Source: Sphingobacteriales bacterium
Lineage (GTDB): Bacteria; Bacteroidota; Bacteroidia; Chitinophagales; Chitinophagaceae
Reading direction: 5' to 3'
DNA: 64,000 nucleotides
Assembly: GCA_016235125.1 (NCBI GenBank)
Contig: JACRLZ010000004.1
Coordinates: 310,001 to 374,000 of the forward strand
In this document: piece after piece, positions 8,946-18,912 of the stretch
Layout of the letters: every line of letters starts with the position of its first letter
Numbering within the stretch: position 1 is the stretch's first letter
Program-made: the position numbers and the translations under genes
Notes under the pieces: model-generated
The model's database searches: none
Told to the model about the DNA's origin: nothing
Seen by the model: the letters and a program-made list of their open reading frames with translations, nothing else

Positions 8946-11006
8946 TTATTCCCTTCCGTGATGCCTGTTTATCAGCGAAATAAGTTCATTTACGGAAAAT
9001 ACGGGAGGCTGGCAGGTATAATTGCTGCAAAGCCAGATGCCTGTGCTTACAGTCATTGGTTTATCAGCTAAAAGCGGAAAGCCCGGGTTACCCGAGCCCG
9101 ATGCCATCAAAACCCTGTGGGGAATAAACCGGGAAAGTAACTCTGATTGAATACCGGAAAACTGCGGCCCCACAATGGCGATCTCATTGGTACCGATCAT
9201 TATTTCATACAGCAAGCAAAGCCAATTGCCAAACGAAGCGGGATACCTGGTGATCGCATTCGTTAGTGAAGAAACCATATCAAGGTTTCTTTGTTTCCAT
9301 TCAGATTTGTCAAAAACAACCGATAAATACAGGAGATTGTGAGCCATTACAGAATTTCCGGAAGCTGTTGCGCCATCATACACTTCTTTTTTCCTGATGA
9401 TTATGTCTGTTTGAAATGCTGCAGTATAAAAAAAGAAACCTGTTTCCTTTTCACTGAAATGTTCAATTACAAATTCGGTAACAGTTTGGGCTTTGTACAG
9501 GTAATCCGTATCAGCCGTTATTTCCTGTAGGTGAATCAATGCCTGTATCAGGAAAGCATAGTCATCCAGAAATGCCGGAAACTTTGATTTATCATTTTTC
9601 CATGTATGACAGAACCCACCGCTTTTTGCATCAGAAAGTTTTTCAAAAAGAAAATTCATGTTCTTAACAGCCAATTGCCGGTATGTTTCATTTCCCGTAG
9701 CTCCGAAAGCCTTACTGCAGGCAGTGTTCATCAGGGCATTCCAGCCAAGAATGATCTTGTCATCCAATGCGGGACGAACTCTTTTTTTTCTTTGCTCAAG
9801 CAGTTTTGCCCTTCCATCTGCAAGAATTTTTTTGAGTTTCGCTGTTTTAATTTTGTTTTCTTCAGCAAAACTTTCGGCAGATTTCTTTACCCTGAGAATG
9901 TTACTATGCTCCCAGTTACCCTTTTCAGTAACGTCATAGTATTTAGAAAATATGGATGAATTCTCTCCCAATAATTCATCTACTTCTGCCTTTTTCCATA
10001 CATAAAACTTTCCTTCTACTTCTTCGCTGTCGGCATCCAAAGCGGAATAAAATCCTCCATCCGGATGCATAAGTTCTCTTTCCACAAACTGCATGGTCTC
10101 CTGAACCACCTCACGGTATCTTTCTTTCTTAGTTAATTGATATGCTTCGCATAAAACAGATACCAGCAACGCATTATCATACAGCATTTTTTCAAAATGA
10201 GGCGCCAGCCATTCTGTATCGGTTGCATAACGGGCAAAGCCTCCACCGATCTGATCATAAATTCCTCCCTCAATCATTTTATCAAGGCTTAACAGGGCCT
10301 GATCAAGTGACTCTTTATTACCTGAAATATGATGGTATCTTAATAAAAACTGAATTGAAAAAGTCTGGGGAAACTTAGGCGCCCTGCCAAAACCGCCCCA
10401 TAACCTGTCGGCCTGTTTCATGATACTTTGAAAAGCTTCTTCAGCATTTCCAACGGAAATATTTTCGTTGCCCGGGGATTTGTTCAGCACAAACGAATTA
10501 GTATGAAATAAATGCTCTGTCAGGTTTTCGGCCTGTGCATCTATTTCATGACGCCGTTCATTGAAAGCCTTAATGACATTTAATAGCGTTTCCTGCCACG
10601 ATGGACGGTTAAAAGCCCTCTGTGGAGGAAAATAAGTGCCCCCATAAAATGGCTTGGCATCGGGAGTAAGAAAAACATTCAAAGGCCAGCCGCCGCTGCC
10701 GGTCATGGCCTGCACGGCATCCATGTAAATATGATCCAGGTCGGGACGTTCTTCCCTGTCAATTTTTATGTTAATGAAATTTTCATTCATCAGCCTGGCG
10801 GTGGTCTCATCTTCAAAACTTTCTCTTTCCATTACATGACACCAGTGGCAGGCCGCATAACCAATACTGACGAGGATGGGTTTACTTTCCTGCTTTGCCT
10901 TTTGCAGAGCCTCATCGCCCCATGGATACCAGTTTACCGGATTATGTGCATGCTGCAGCAGGTAGGGACTGGTTTCATGAATTAATTGGTTTGTGTATTT
11001 ATTCAT
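8946..11006 (-). CDS. DUF255 thioredoxin-domain protein (YyaL/SPATA20 family)
   Basis: 686 residues. I chose ATG at 11006 ([20 protein letters not shown]) because GGGAG sits just before it and family members begin with this [14 protein letters not shown] motif; the open frame upstream runs through the hemD terminator. The N-terminal thioredoxin-like domain carries CHWC at about residues 53-56 and [12 protein letters not shown] (cis-Pro region). The long C-terminal part is an alpha/alpha-barrel of the glycosidase type ([49 protein letters not shown]). The cellular role of the family is not settled. Confidence 0.9.
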   Translation of the reverse strand: MNKYTNQLIHETSPYLLQHAHNPVNWYPWGDEALQKAKQESKPILVSIGYAACHWCHVMERESFEDETTARLMNENFINIKIDREERPDLDHIYMDAVQAMTGSGGWPLNVFLTPDAKPFYGGTYFPPQRAFNRPSWQETLLNVIKAFNERRHEIDAQAENLTEHLFHTNSFVLNKSPGNENISVGNAEEAFQSIMKQADRLWGGFGRAPKFPQTFSIQFLLRYHHISGNKESLDQALLSLDKMIEGGIYDQIGGGFARYATDTEWLAPHFEKMLYDNALLVSVLCEAYQLTKKERYREVVQETMQFVERELMHPDGGFYSALDADSEEVEGKFYVWKKAEVDELLGENSSIFSKYYDVTEKGNWEHSNILRVKKSAESFAEENKIKTAKLKKILADGRAKLLEQRKKRVRPALDDKIILGWNALMNTACSKAFGATGNETYRQLAVKNMNFLFEKLSDAKSGGFCHTWKNDKSKFPAFLDDYAFLIQALIHLQEITADTDYLYKAQTVTEFVIEHFSEKETGFFFYTAAFQTDIIIRKKEVYDGATASGNSVMAHNLLYLSVVFDKSEWKQRNLDMVSSLTNAITRYPASFGNWLCLLYEIMIGTNEIAIVGPQFSGIQSELLSRFIPHRVLMASGSGNPGFPLLADKPMTVSTGIWLCSNYTCQPPVFSVNELISLINRHHGRE

Positions 11007-11031
11007 TTCTCCCTTTATGCAACGAAGGTCA

Positions 11032-11066
11032 CAAAAAAAAGAAAAGGACACCTGAAGATGTCCTTT
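11032..11066 (-). terminator. Intrinsic terminator after hemD
   Basis: AAAGGACA (11043-11050) pairs with TGTCCTTT (11059-11066), 8-base loop; the A run at 11032-11040 supplies the U run on the minus strand. It separates hemD from the downstream DUF255 gene, whose start is only 26 bases further. Confidence 0.75.
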
Positions 11067-11086
11067 ATCATATTCCTTAAATAGAA

Positions 11087-11884
11087 TTATTTCTTCTTTG
11101 AGGCTGCAAGAAATTGTTCCAATGCCGCCACCATGCTTGGCGCCTGGGGCTGAGGAGCCTTTATTTCTAATTTTAGCCCAGCATCTTCCACGGCCTTGAA
11201 AGTGTTGTTTCCAAATGCCCCGATGATGGTACCGTTTTGTTTGTATTTGGGAAGATTGTCAAATAAACTTCTTACGCCGCTGGGGGTAAAGAAGCAGATA
11301 ATATCATATTCATTTTTCAACAGTATTTCTTTTACATCGCTGCTCACACTGCGATACATAAATGCAAGCGCAAATTCGCAATTATTGGTTTTTAGCCAGT
11401 TTACGATCTCATTATCCTGCTGATTTTCGGAGCACACATACATGAATTTCTCGTTGCCCTTATGCTTATTGATGACATCAAACATACTTTTGTTGGTGCC
11501 ATCAGCCCCATAAAAAACTTTTCTTTTCCTGTAAAGAATAAATTTTTGAAGATACAAGGCAACAGCTTCTGTAATGCAGAAATACTTGGTATCCTGCGAA
11601 ACGCTGACCTTCATTTCCTCGCAGATGCGGAAAAAATGATCAATGGCATTGCGGCTGGTAAAAATAACAGCGGAATAATTCTGTATTTCGATCTTCTGTT
11701 TCCGGAAATCCCTGGCAGGTATGCCCTCGAGCCGGATGAAAGGATGAAAGTCGAGCTCTACATTGTATTTTCTTGAAAGCTCAAAGTACGGCGACTTGTC
11801 GCTGTCGGGCTTCGGTTGGGTAATCAGGATTCTCTTTATTGCTTTGGCCTGCTCACCGGCCTTATTAACCCCTGTTTTAATCAT
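11087..11884 (-). CDS. hemD: Uroporphyrinogen-III synthase (HemD)
   Basis: About 265 residues from ATG 11884; an in-frame ATG at 11911 exists but relatives begin close to the MIKTGVNK position. The protein starts with [20 protein letters not shown], and carries the two-lobed HemD signs: [30 protein letters not shown] in the first half and [15 protein letters not shown]...[17 protein letters not shown] in the second (split here for length). It cyclises hydroxymethylbilane to uroporphyrinogen III in haem/cobalamin biosynthesis. It directly follows the DUF4271 gene, a pairing common in Bacteroidota. A terminator lies downstream. Confidence 0.9.
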   Translation of the reverse strand: MIKTGVNKAGEQAKAIKRILITQPKPDSDKSPYFELSRKYNVELDFHPFIRLEGIPARDFRKQKIEIQNYSAVIFTSRNAIDHFFRICEEMKVSVSQDTKYFCITEAVALYLQKFILYRKRKVFYGADGTNKSMFDVINKHKGNEKFMYVCSENQQDNEIVNWLKTNNCEFALAFMYRSVSSDVKEILLKNEYDIICFFTPSGVRSLFDNLPKYKQNGTIIGAFGNNTFKAVEDAGLKLEIKAPQPQAPSMVAALEQFLAASKKK

Positions 11885-11913
11885 GTTCGGTTCGCCTAAA
11901 GTTGGCGGCAAAG

Positions 11914-12891
11914 TTAAGCAGTTATAGGGGAAAAAAACAACAGCAAAGCCTTGTAAATCAGTAAAAGCGGTGCTAATTCAAATGCAAGCAGGTATAAAAA
12001 GAAATGAAAGGGATTGACTTTGACCTGATTACGGATTGCAGAAAAAGTCAAAATAATCCGGTAAAAGAGCAATACTGACAGCATGCACCATGAAAGAATC
12101 ATACTTGCTGAATAAAGTTCACCACTTGCAAAAGCCAATAAAATCAGAAAGGGAAGAAGCAATAAGCCTATCATTTTATTAATGATAAATACGATAAAAA
12201 TATAAGCGTCGGCAATTTCCTCCCTATTAAAAACCCAGCCCGAAAGTTTCAATCCCAGAAACTTAACCAGATAGATGACAGAAAGCCCGAGACAACAATA
12301 AAAATACAGCAGCCAAAAGCTGCCAAAAGGATTTATTTTGAAATGTTCGATCAAAAAAGTGAGATACAAGCCGGCACTGACAACAAAAAAGCCATTGAGC
12401 AGCAGGGAAGGCATGGGTGTTTGTATCAATTGCTCTTTTATTTGCCGTTGCTTTATAGTGGTTCTGAAAAAAAGACGGAACAGGTCATTAAAATACTTTG
12501 GAAAACTATTTTTTAAAAAGGCAAATACAAGCAAAAGCCCGGTCAATAAATAAAAAAGAGGTTCCTTACCTGTAAACGGCCGAACTGATGAACTGATAAT
12601 TGTAACGGGAGATGAAAAGCCAAAATATGGATTGTGTCTTGTCAATTCCCAGCCAAGCTTCTGTGATGAAGAAATGCTTATCAAATCGTTTATCCATTTT
12701 ATGTTTTCAGGCAGCATTTTGGAAACTGAATCTATTAATATCCCTGCAGGTATCGAATCGTTGTTTATAATTGAATCATTTTGTTGCAAAGTGTCTGTAA
12801 CAGGAGTTACAAGCGAATCTGTTCCTGTTTGTGCAGCAGAAAAAAGATTAATAATCAATAAAGAAATTGTAAATGAAAAAAAATGCTTCAA
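11914..12891 (-). CDS. DUF4271 integral membrane protein
   Basis: 325 residues: signal peptide (MKHFFSFTISLLIINLFSAAQ), a Ser/Thr/Asp-rich periplasmic segment to about 100, then six or seven transmembrane helices (LFYLLTGLLLVFAFL, LLLNGFFVVSAGLYLTFLI, FWLLYFYCCLGLSVIYLV and others). Arrangement and position directly upstream of hemD match the DUF4271 family of Bacteroidota. Function unknown; the fixed link to hemD hints at an envelope task connected to tetrapyrroles, but that is inference. Confidence 0.85.
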   Translation of the reverse strand: MKHFFSFTISLLIINLFSAAQTGTDSLVTPVTDTLQQNDSIINNDSIPAGILIDSVSKMLPENIKWINDLISISSSQKLGWELTRHNPYFGFSSPVTIISSSVRPFTGKEPLFYLLTGLLLVFAFLKNSFPKYFNDLFRLFFRTTIKQRQIKEQLIQTPMPSLLLNGFFVVSAGLYLTFLIEHFKINPFGSFWLLYFYCCLGLSVIYLVKFLGLKLSGWVFNREEIADAYIFIVFIINKMIGLLLLPFLILLAFASGELYSASMILSWCMLSVLLFYRIILTFSAIRNQVKVNPFHFFLYLLAFELAPLLLIYKALLLFFSPITA

Positions 12892-12936
12892 AGCAAACTG
12901 TTATGCTGCAAAAATACTTTCAGGTTTCATCGGAGT

Positions 12937-14742
12937 CTAAAAATAATTTACAAAGCCAATATGAATTTTTGATTGACGCAGGTTTAATTGGGTGTCGTTC
13001 CGTTTTCCCACTGCCCAGGCAAGGTTAAAAATGCCCGCTTTGGTCTCAAACACCATACCCAGTCCGGCGCCAAAATAGGCATAGTTGATTTTATTTTTTG
13101 CGATATTACTTTGCCCCCACCCTCCGTCGGTCAAAACATAAAAATAAGAGTTCTGACCAACCAGATAATGGTACTCTGCCGTGGCAATGATAAAATGTGA
13201 CAGGTATTGGCTTTCTTCATCAAAGCCACGCAGCAATTTGTATCCGCCGATCTGAAACAGTTCGTTCCGGAAAGTATTTCCGCTTTGAAACATCCCTCCG
13301 TTGAGAGCTGTTTTAATTGTATTTCGCTGTGCTCCCAAAGGCCAGTATCTTACTGCTGTAGTCCTGATCCGGAACTGGTAGGTATTCAGTTTTACGGTAT
13401 CGTATAACTTCTCAAAATCATAACCGGGATCATTGGGATCTTTTAACTCCAGTATTTGATTGTTCTTTTTCAGTTTTTTGGCTCCCACAGTTGTAATCAG
13501 TCTGATTTCATTTCCTTTTCCGGGATTAAGGCGGTAGTCGGTATTATTAAAATCATAATCAAACCCGACATTGAAATAATTCACATCGCCTACATTGGGC
13601 AAACGCCGGTTTAGTAATATTAACCCCGTATTAATTCCTCCCTCACTTACTATAGTCTGAAACCATTGCAGAAAAAATTTTCCGCTTTGGCTTGTATGTA
13701 AACTATATCTTACTCCAAGCTGAAAGTCTATATTCAGATAAGCGCTGTCTTTTTTATACATATCAAAAGAAAAATCAAGCCCTACCGGTGATGTAAACAG
13801 ATAAGGATGCTGGTACAGCAAACTCAGCCTTGGAGATTTTACCTGCACCTGCTGCCAGTTGAGGCCAATGGTTTCTCCTGCACCCAATGCATTTTTCAAA
13901 AGAATATTGGCTTCGCCGGTTATCAATACTTTTTTAGTTGACAGCTGATCATTATTCGGGAGAAAACCAATCAGGGCATTCACCTGGCTGCTTTTTTTCT
14001 GTTTCAGGTAAAGGTTCAGCACCGAACCTGTTCCCAGCAGGGCAATATCAAAAGGTCTTTCTTCTTCCACATAGGTGAGTTCCCGTATTTTCTTATTGAT
14101 GCGGAATAGTTTTTCTTTACTGTACAAACTGCCATTGGGTATATCGAGGTAACGCTGCAGGTAGTTATTTGAAATTTTCGCATTGCCGTAAAGGCGGATA
14201 CTGTCAATCCTGTACAATGGCCCTTTGTTTATCTTAAGCAAGGCTGATACCCGGTCTTTATCCAGCTGCAGGCTGTCGAGATAGACCCGTGCAAACGGAT
14301 ACCCAGTATTTTCCATGCGATTGAGAATTTTTTCCTGCCATTGCTGTACTTCCTCAAAGTTGATCGGCTTGCCGGCAAACATTTTTTCCCGCCAGCCAAC
14401 AGCATCTAATATTGCTGTTTCAATGTTTTTTACATCCAAAAGGGCCCATTGATATAATTCACCCAGGAAAATGGTTATCCGTGCAAATGAAGAATCAAAA
14501 TTCAGGCTGTCAATAGAGGCTGTGACAAAACCTTTTGACTGGAGATAACCAGGCAGTTTATTTATATATTCAGCACAGGCTGTATATGAGGGAAATGAGA
14601 CCTGCAAACCTGTTTTGGCAACAATGCCGGCAGAATCATTATCCACCCCATGAACATGCAGATTGTATTTATTCTGACCAAAGGAATAAACACTGGCCAG
14701 CAGCAGAACAAGAACCGATATTTGCAGTCTGAATATTTTCAT
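12937..14742 (-). CDS. BamA/TamA-family outer-membrane protein
   Basis: About 601 residues from ATG 14742 (MKIFRLQISVLVLLLASVYSFGQ, signal peptide; AAAGG lies just upstream). The longer open frame to 14838 would overlap hemW. After N-terminal POTRA-like segments (GPLYRIDSIRLYGNAKISNN, about 200-220 of the mature chain) comes a C-terminal 16-strand Omp85 barrel with GGYKLLRGFDEES, the usual RGF motif of the lid loop, and a final strand ending in an aromatic residue (HIGFVNYF). Omp85 proteins insert or export outer-membrane proteins; this is a shorter, accessory member rather than the main BamA. Divergent from hemW. Confidence 0.85.
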   Translation of the reverse strand: MKIFRLQISVLVLLLASVYSFGQNKYNLHVHGVDNDSAGIVAKTGLQVSFPSYTACAEYINKLPGYLQSKGFVTASIDSLNFDSSFARITIFLGELYQWALLDVKNIETAILDAVGWREKMFAGKPINFEEVQQWQEKILNRMENTGYPFARVYLDSLQLDKDRVSALLKINKGPLYRIDSIRLYGNAKISNNYLQRYLDIPNGSLYSKEKLFRINKKIRELTYVEEERPFDIALLGTGSVLNLYLKQKKSSQVNALIGFLPNNDQLSTKKVLITGEANILLKNALGAGETIGLNWQQVQVKSPRLSLLYQHPYLFTSPVGLDFSFDMYKKDSAYLNIDFQLGVRYSLHTSQSGKFFLQWFQTIVSEGGINTGLILLNRRLPNVGDVNYFNVGFDYDFNNTDYRLNPGKGNEIRLITTVGAKKLKKNNQILELKDPNDPGYDFEKLYDTVKLNTYQFRIRTTAVRYWPLGAQRNTIKTALNGGMFQSGNTFRNELFQIGGYKLLRGFDEESQYLSHFIIATAEYHYLVGQNSYFYVLTDGGWGQSNIAKNKINYAYFGAGLGMVFETKAGIFNLAWAVGKRNDTQLNLRQSKIHIGFVNYF

Positions 14743-14795
14743 GTGGCCTTTCGCCGGGATATTCAGCACTAAATTATTCATTAAACCGCAGATTC

Positions 14796-15905
14796 TTGGC
14801 TGGTATATATATACATATTCCATTTTGCAGGCAGGCATGTCATTATTGCAATTTCCATTTCACCACTTCCCTTCATTATAAAAATGAGATGGTAGCTGCG
14901 TTAGTTAAAGAAATTGAATTGCAAAAGAATTATCTGGATAATGAAATGATTGAAACTATTTACTTTGGCGGCGGCACCCCATCATTATTGAATATTGAAG
15001 ATTTAATAATGATCATTGAGAAAATAAAAAATACTTTTCAGGTAGCGGCTGGTGCAGAAAAAACCCTTGAAGCCAATCCGGATGATATCACTGTTGTAAA
15101 GCTCAATGCATGGAAAGAGACAGGCATCAACCGGCTGAGCATCGGTGTTCAGAGTTTTTTTGACGATGACCTAAAATGGATGAACCGGGCACATAGGTCA
15201 CAGCAGGCAATAGAAAATCTGCAACTGGCAAAAAAATATTTTGACAACATTACTATTGACCTGATATATGGAATTCCCGGGCTTACAAATGAAAAATGGA
15301 AACAGAATGTTGATAAAGCCATTGGTTTAAATATCTCCCATCTCTCCTGCTATGCACTGACAGTAGAACAAAAAACGCCATTGGATAAAATGATAAGAAA
15401 GCATAAAAAGGAAAATATCAATCCCGATAAACAATCAGAACAATTTCTCCTGCTGATGCAATGGTTGGAAGATGCCGTATATGAACATTATGAAATATCC
15501 AACTTTTCAAAGCCGGGATACAGAAGTCAGCACAACTCTTCTTACTGGCAGGGGAAAAAATATCTGGGCATTGGCCCCTCAGCCCATTCTTTTGATGATA
15601 AAAGCCGGCAATGGAATGTTTCCAATAACCAGAAATATATTGAGTCAATTGAAAAAGCAAATCTGCCTTTTGAAAAAGAAATATTGACCGATGCACAGAA
15701 GTTGAATGAGTATATCATGACTTCACTAAGAACGATGGAAGGATTGGACCTTGAAAAGATAAGCGAAGCCGCAAGCTATAAACTGCAGGCTGCAGGTAAA
15801 AAATATATTGACAGTGGTTTAATGCAGTTGAAAGATCAGCATTTGATTTTGACAAGAGAAGGGAAATTGCTGGCAGACGGAATTGCTGCTGCATTATTCA
15901 TTTGA
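14796..15905 (+). CDS. hemW: Radical SAM haem chaperone HemW, TTG start
   Basis: 369 residues. The start is TTG at 14796 (MAGIYIHIPFCRQACHYCNF); no ATG gives the conserved GIYIHIPFC beginning. Cys11, Cys15 and Cys18 form the CxxxCxxC iron-sulfur motif; IYFGGGTPSLL, EANPDD, INRLSIGVQSF and IDLIYGIPGL are further radical-SAM/HemN family signatures. The cysteine after the motif expected in true HemN is absent, and the short C-terminal domain fits HemW, which delivers haem to respiratory proteins. It stands alone, divergent from the Omp85 gene, with only 53 bases between the starts. Confidence 0.93.
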   Translation: MAGIYIHIPFCRQACHYCNFHFTTSLHYKNEMVAALVKEIELQKNYLDNEMIETIYFGGGTPSLLNIEDLIMIIEKIKNTFQVAAGAEKTLEANPDDITVVKLNAWKETGINRLSIGVQSFFDDDLKWMNRAHRSQQAIENLQLAKKYFDNITIDLIYGIPGLTNEKWKQNVDKAIGLNISHLSCYALTVEQKTPLDKMIRKHKKENINPDKQSEQFLLLMQWLEDAVYEHYEISNFSKPGYRSQHNSSYWQGKKYLGIGPSAHSFDDKSRQWNVSNNQKYIESIEKANLPFEKEILTDAQKLNEYIMTSLRTMEGLDLEKISEAASYKLQAAGKKYIDSGLMQLKDQHLILTREGKLLADGIAAALFI

Positions 15906-15909
15906 CCAT

Positions 15910-16110
15910 CTACCCAATCCAGTTAAAAAGTATACTCAACACACATCCCAGCGCCACCAGTGAAGTGAGAATAAAACTGAACCATTTAATGGGATGGGGT
16001 TTGGTGCTGCCTTCTTTGCGGCCCTCCTGCCATTTATTAAATTCAATTACATTTAATACAATCTGAATAATCCCTGCTGTAAGAAAGAGGACCTGGAAAA
16101 ACTTTATCAT
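15910..16110 (-). CDS. Small two-helix membrane protein
   Basis: 66 residues with two predicted transmembrane helices (FFQVLFLTAGIIQIVLNVI and WFSFILTSLVALGCVLSILF) joined by a charged loop, EFNKWQEGRKEGSTKPHPIK. Both ends probably face the same side of the membrane. It ends five bases from the convergent hemW stop. No family recognised. Confidence 0.65.
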   Translation of the reverse strand: MIKFFQVLFLTAGIIQIVLNVIEFNKWQEGRKEGSTKPHPIKWFSFILTSLVALGCVLSILFNWIG

Positions 16111-16134
16111 GCTGATACATTTAACTCCGTGAAG

Positions 16135-16281
16135 TTAAAGTTTTTGATGATTATGTTTCCAGTAATTATACAGTTGCTTTGCAATGAGGCAAAGTATCAT
16201 AATCAATATAGCTGTGGGAACAAAACCGTGGTACGAAAGCGGCATAGGGTATGTTTTTAAAATTTCAGTTCTTCCATCCAC
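16135..16281 (-). CDS. Possible 36-48 residue membrane peptide or gene remnant
   Basis: An open frame from GTG 16281 (48 codons) or ATG 16245 (36 codons) ends at TAA 16135. It encodes a polar stretch (VDGRTEILKTYPMPLSYHGF), one strong hydrophobic helix (VPTAILIMILCLIAKQLY) and a basic tail. An in-frame TAA lies 11 codons upstream of the GTG. It could be a genuine small membrane protein, or the C-terminal remnant of a larger membrane protein lost between gpsA and the 15910-16110 gene. Confidence 0.3.
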   Translation of the reverse strand: MDGRTEILKTYPMPLSYHGFVPTAILIMILCLIAKQLYNYWKHNHQKL

Positions 16282-16341
16282 TGTTACTCCGCCAACAGAA
16301 AGCCGCTGACATTATAACGCAGAAATCCGGAACTTATTTTT

Positions 16342-17379
16342 TCAGACCAGCACCTGCTCTATCCGTTTAAAACCATTAGAAGGATTAACATTCTCCCACA
16401 GTATTTTATACACGGTTTCGGCTATTGGAATGGAAGCTCCCACGGATTGATTGATAGTATAAATACATTTTGCCGCATTATATCCCTCAGCTACCATATT
16501 CATTTCCAACTGTGCCGCTTTTACAGAATAACCCTTACCGATCATACTCCCGAATGTCCTGTTCCGGCTGTATAATGAGTAACATGTCACCAGCAGATCG
16601 CCAAGGTAAACCGACGCAGCATAATTGGGTGTTTTGCGGTGAGTGACAGGGTCTTCTCCTTCATGTTCGCCAACGGTTATATGTTCAACCCCAAATTTTT
16701 TCAGAAAGCCAGCCATTTCATCAGCCGCATTGGCAATATAGACGCTTAAAAAATTATCGCCATAATCCAAACCATGGGCTATACCTGCTCCCAATGCATA
16801 AATATTTTTTAATACGGCTGCATACTGCACTCCAAGTATATCATGATTGATGATGGTGTTGGTGTATTCTGTAATAAAATGTGAAGCGATCTCAGAAGCC
16901 ATTGTGATGTCAATACCTGATAGGGTGAGATAAGAAAGTTTCTCCGCCGCCACTTCTTCTGCATGACAGGGGCCGAGAATGGCAAAATAATTTTCCAGTG
17001 AAACATTAAACTCTTTTTGCAGGTAATAATTCAGCAGAATATTTTTATCCGGTAACAATCCCTTAATTGCAGAAATAATTTTTTTATTCTTCCAGTCATC
17101 TGCAGTTAATCCATGAAGGCTGGATTCAACATAGGCTGATGGAACAGCAATAACGAGTATATCAGATTTGACGACGACCTCCCTGACATCCGTTGACATT
17201 GATAAAAATGAAACATCGAACTCTACTGAATTCAGGTAACGGGGATTATGATGTCTTTCATTTATATGCCTGATGACTGACGCATCCCGTATCCACCAGT
17301 TTATGGAATGCTTTTTATTCGTAAGAATTTTTGCCAAAGCCGTCGCCCAACTGCCTCCACCGATGATGCCGAAAATCAT
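16342..17379 (-). CDS. gpsA: NAD(P)-dependent glycerol-3-phosphate dehydrogenase
   Basis: 345 residues, normal length. The N terminus MIFGIIGGGSWATALAKIL is the dinucleotide-binding GxGxW motif of GpsA; AIKGLLPD, ILGPCHAEEVA, and YAAVLKNIYALGAGIAHGL with the catalytic Lys follow. It reduces dihydroxyacetone phosphate to sn-glycerol-3-phosphate for phospholipid synthesis. Upstream lies a 130-base intergenic stretch filled with short-period repeats and a palindrome rather than a recognisable promoter. Confidence 0.95.
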   Translation of the reverse strand: MIFGIIGGGSWATALAKILTNKKHSINWWIRDASVIRHINERHHNPRYLNSVEFDVSFLSMSTDVREVVVKSDILVIAVPSAYVESSLHGLTADDWKNKKIISAIKGLLPDKNILLNYYLQKEFNVSLENYFAILGPCHAEEVAAEKLSYLTLSGIDITMASEIASHFITEYTNTIINHDILGVQYAAVLKNIYALGAGIAHGLDYGDNFLSVYIANAADEMAGFLKKFGVEHITVGEHEGEDPVTHRKTPNYAASVYLGDLLVTCYSLYSRNRTFGSMIGKGYSVKAAQLEMNMVAEGYNAAKCIYTINQSVGASIPIAETVYKILWENVNPSNGFKRIEQVLV

Positions 17380-17407
17380 GAGTTACGAGTTATGAGTTTT
17401 GAGCCTG
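17380..17407. repeat. Heptamer array, GAGTTAY type
   Basis: Four consecutive 7-base units, GAGTTAC, GAGTTAT, GAGTTTT, GAGCCTG, with no spacing between them. The array begins next to the gpsA start codon. Same 7-base period as the arrays at 17473-17507 and 31024-31091. Confidence 0.6.
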
Positions 17408-17424
17408 CCTGACCGGTAGGCAGG
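17404..17424. repeat. Dispersed palindrome, CCTGCC..GGCAGG class
   Basis: CCTGCCT (17404-17410) and AGGCAGG (17418-17424) flank GACCGGT, so one extra G breaks otherwise full dyad symmetry. It shares outer arms with the perfect palindrome at 31176-31195. Confidence 0.6.
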
Positions 17425-17472
17425 TTACGAGATGTGAAGTTCTAAAATTCGCTGAAGAAACTTGAAATGTAG

Positions 17473-17507
17473 CGGCTCGTAGCTCGCAGCTAACAGCTCG
17501 CAGCTTC
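17473..17507. repeat. Heptamer array, CAGCTCG type
   Basis: Five contiguous 7-base units: CGGCTCG, TAGCTCG, CAGCTAA, CAGCTCG, CAGCTTC. It ends four bases before the stop of the adaptor gene (17512) and lies in the gpsA upstream region. Confidence 0.6.
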
Positions 17508-17511
17508 TTCC

Positions 17512-18861
17512 TTAGTTCTGAAATAATTTCTCTTTGGGTACCACTTGCACCTTCATGCCATCTTTTAAAGTTTTACTGATAGCTGTATAAGGATCGGTCA
17601 CCACTTCATCTCCCTCCTTCAATCCGCTGAGGATTTCAATATAATTTATATCCTGTATGCCTGATTTCACTACTGCTTTTTTAACAGTGCCATCTGCCTG
17701 CATTACAAAAACTACTTCTTCCAGTTCGTCTCCGGAAGTTCTTTCATCCATATTCATTTCACCCGCATCCTTGTTTTTTTCTTCATTCTTCTTTTTATCG
17801 GCCATGCTCATATCGCTGCCTCTCACTCTTGCATTTACTGCGCCGATGGGCACTGCCAGCACATTATCCATCCGCCGGGTTTTAATATCGGCGCTGGCAT
17901 TCATGCCGGGGCGAAATGGAAAAGTTCTTTCCGCAAGGTCTTTGTAAGATTCCTTATCCAGTCTTATCCGCACTTCGTAATTAGTAACATCATTAGTGGT
18001 AGTAATTCCGGCAGAGGATTTGGTGCTGCTGCCTATTTTCGTTACCACTCCTTTGAATTTTCTGTTATTATACGCATCCACTTCCACATCTGCCGAATCT
18101 CCAACCTTTATTTTTACAATATCATTTTCTCCCACATCCACCCTTACTTCCAGTACCGACATATTGGCTACCGTCATCATCTCGGTGCCAAGAGTAAAGC
18201 TGTTGCCGGAAACCCGTTCTCCTTTTTTTACTTTCAGTGAAGAAATAATACCATTCATCGGAGCGGTCAATGTAGTTCTGCTTAAGTCTTTATTCGCTTT
18301 GCTTAAACCCACCTGCGAACTTTGCACACCGGCCTGAAGGCTTTTGATATTTTGTTGTGCCGCATTGTAATTGGCGGTTGCGGAACGAAGTGTTGTTTCA
18401 TATTGCTCCAGTTCAGCTTTTGAGATCACTTTGTCGTCGTATAATTTTTTGTTTCTGTCATATGTCTGCTGGGCCTGTTCCATACTTGCTTTTAATGCTT
18501 CCAGGGCTGCTTTTCCATTATCAACAGTGGCAACAGTTTGATTTACCCTCGAAGCAGCTTCATCTCTTTGCAATGAATAAATGTCGGCATAAATGCGGGC
18601 CAGCACCTGTCCCTTTTTTACACTGTCCCCTTCTTCCACATTCAGTTCAGTGATCTCTCCCGAAATATCGGGGCTGATCTTTACTTCCACTTCAGGATAG
18701 ATTTTGCCACTGGCATTTACCGTTTCAATAATTGTACGTTTACCGGCTTTGGCCGTTGCAACTTTTTCCGTTTTCTTTCCACCACTAAGCATTTTGCCGA
18801 CTCCAAATAAAACAACCAAACCACCGGCAATTATCAACGTCCATTTTAAACCCTTGCTCAT
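17512..18861 (-). CDS. HlyD/MacA-type periplasmic efflux adaptor
   Basis: 449 residues. One N-terminal membrane anchor (LKWTLIIAGGLVVLFGVGKML), then the two halves of a lipoyl domain (VNASGKIYPEVEVKISPDIS near 50, LTAPMNGIISSLKVKKGERV near 195) around a long coiled-coil hairpin (about 95-185), a beta-barrel domain, and a proximal domain with an unusual charged insert (MADKKKNEEKNKDAGEMN, about 355-375). Such proteins link an inner-membrane pump to a TolC channel; the TolC partner is the next gene upstream, but no ABC or RND pump lies in this stretch. Confidence 0.9.
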   Translation of the reverse strand: MSKGLKWTLIIAGGLVVLFGVGKMLSGGKKTEKVATAKAGKRTIIETVNASGKIYPEVEVKISPDISGEITELNVEEGDSVKKGQVLARIYADIYSLQRDEAASRVNQTVATVDNGKAALEALKASMEQAQQTYDRNKKLYDDKVISKAELEQYETTLRSATANYNAAQQNIKSLQAGVQSSQVGLSKANKDLSRTTLTAPMNGIISSLKVKKGERVSGNSFTLGTEMMTVANMSVLEVRVDVGENDIVKIKVGDSADVEVDAYNNRKFKGVVTKIGSSTKSSAGITTTNDVTNYEVRIRLDKESYKDLAERTFPFRPGMNASADIKTRRMDNVLAVPIGAVNARVRGSDMSMADKKKNEEKNKDAGEMNMDERTSGDELEEVVFVMQADGTVKKAVVKSGIQDINYIEILSGLKEGDEVVTDPYTAISKTLKDGMKVQVVPKEKLFQN

Positions 18862-18912
18862 ATCAATACTTTAAAGTTTAGAGACTATCCTTTTTGGGGT
18901 AACCGCATTTTC

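Noticed and set aside
11885..11911. Longer start of hemD (MPPTLGEPN...)
   Set aside because: Possible, but family members begin near MIKTGV; the nine extra residues have no recognisable role.
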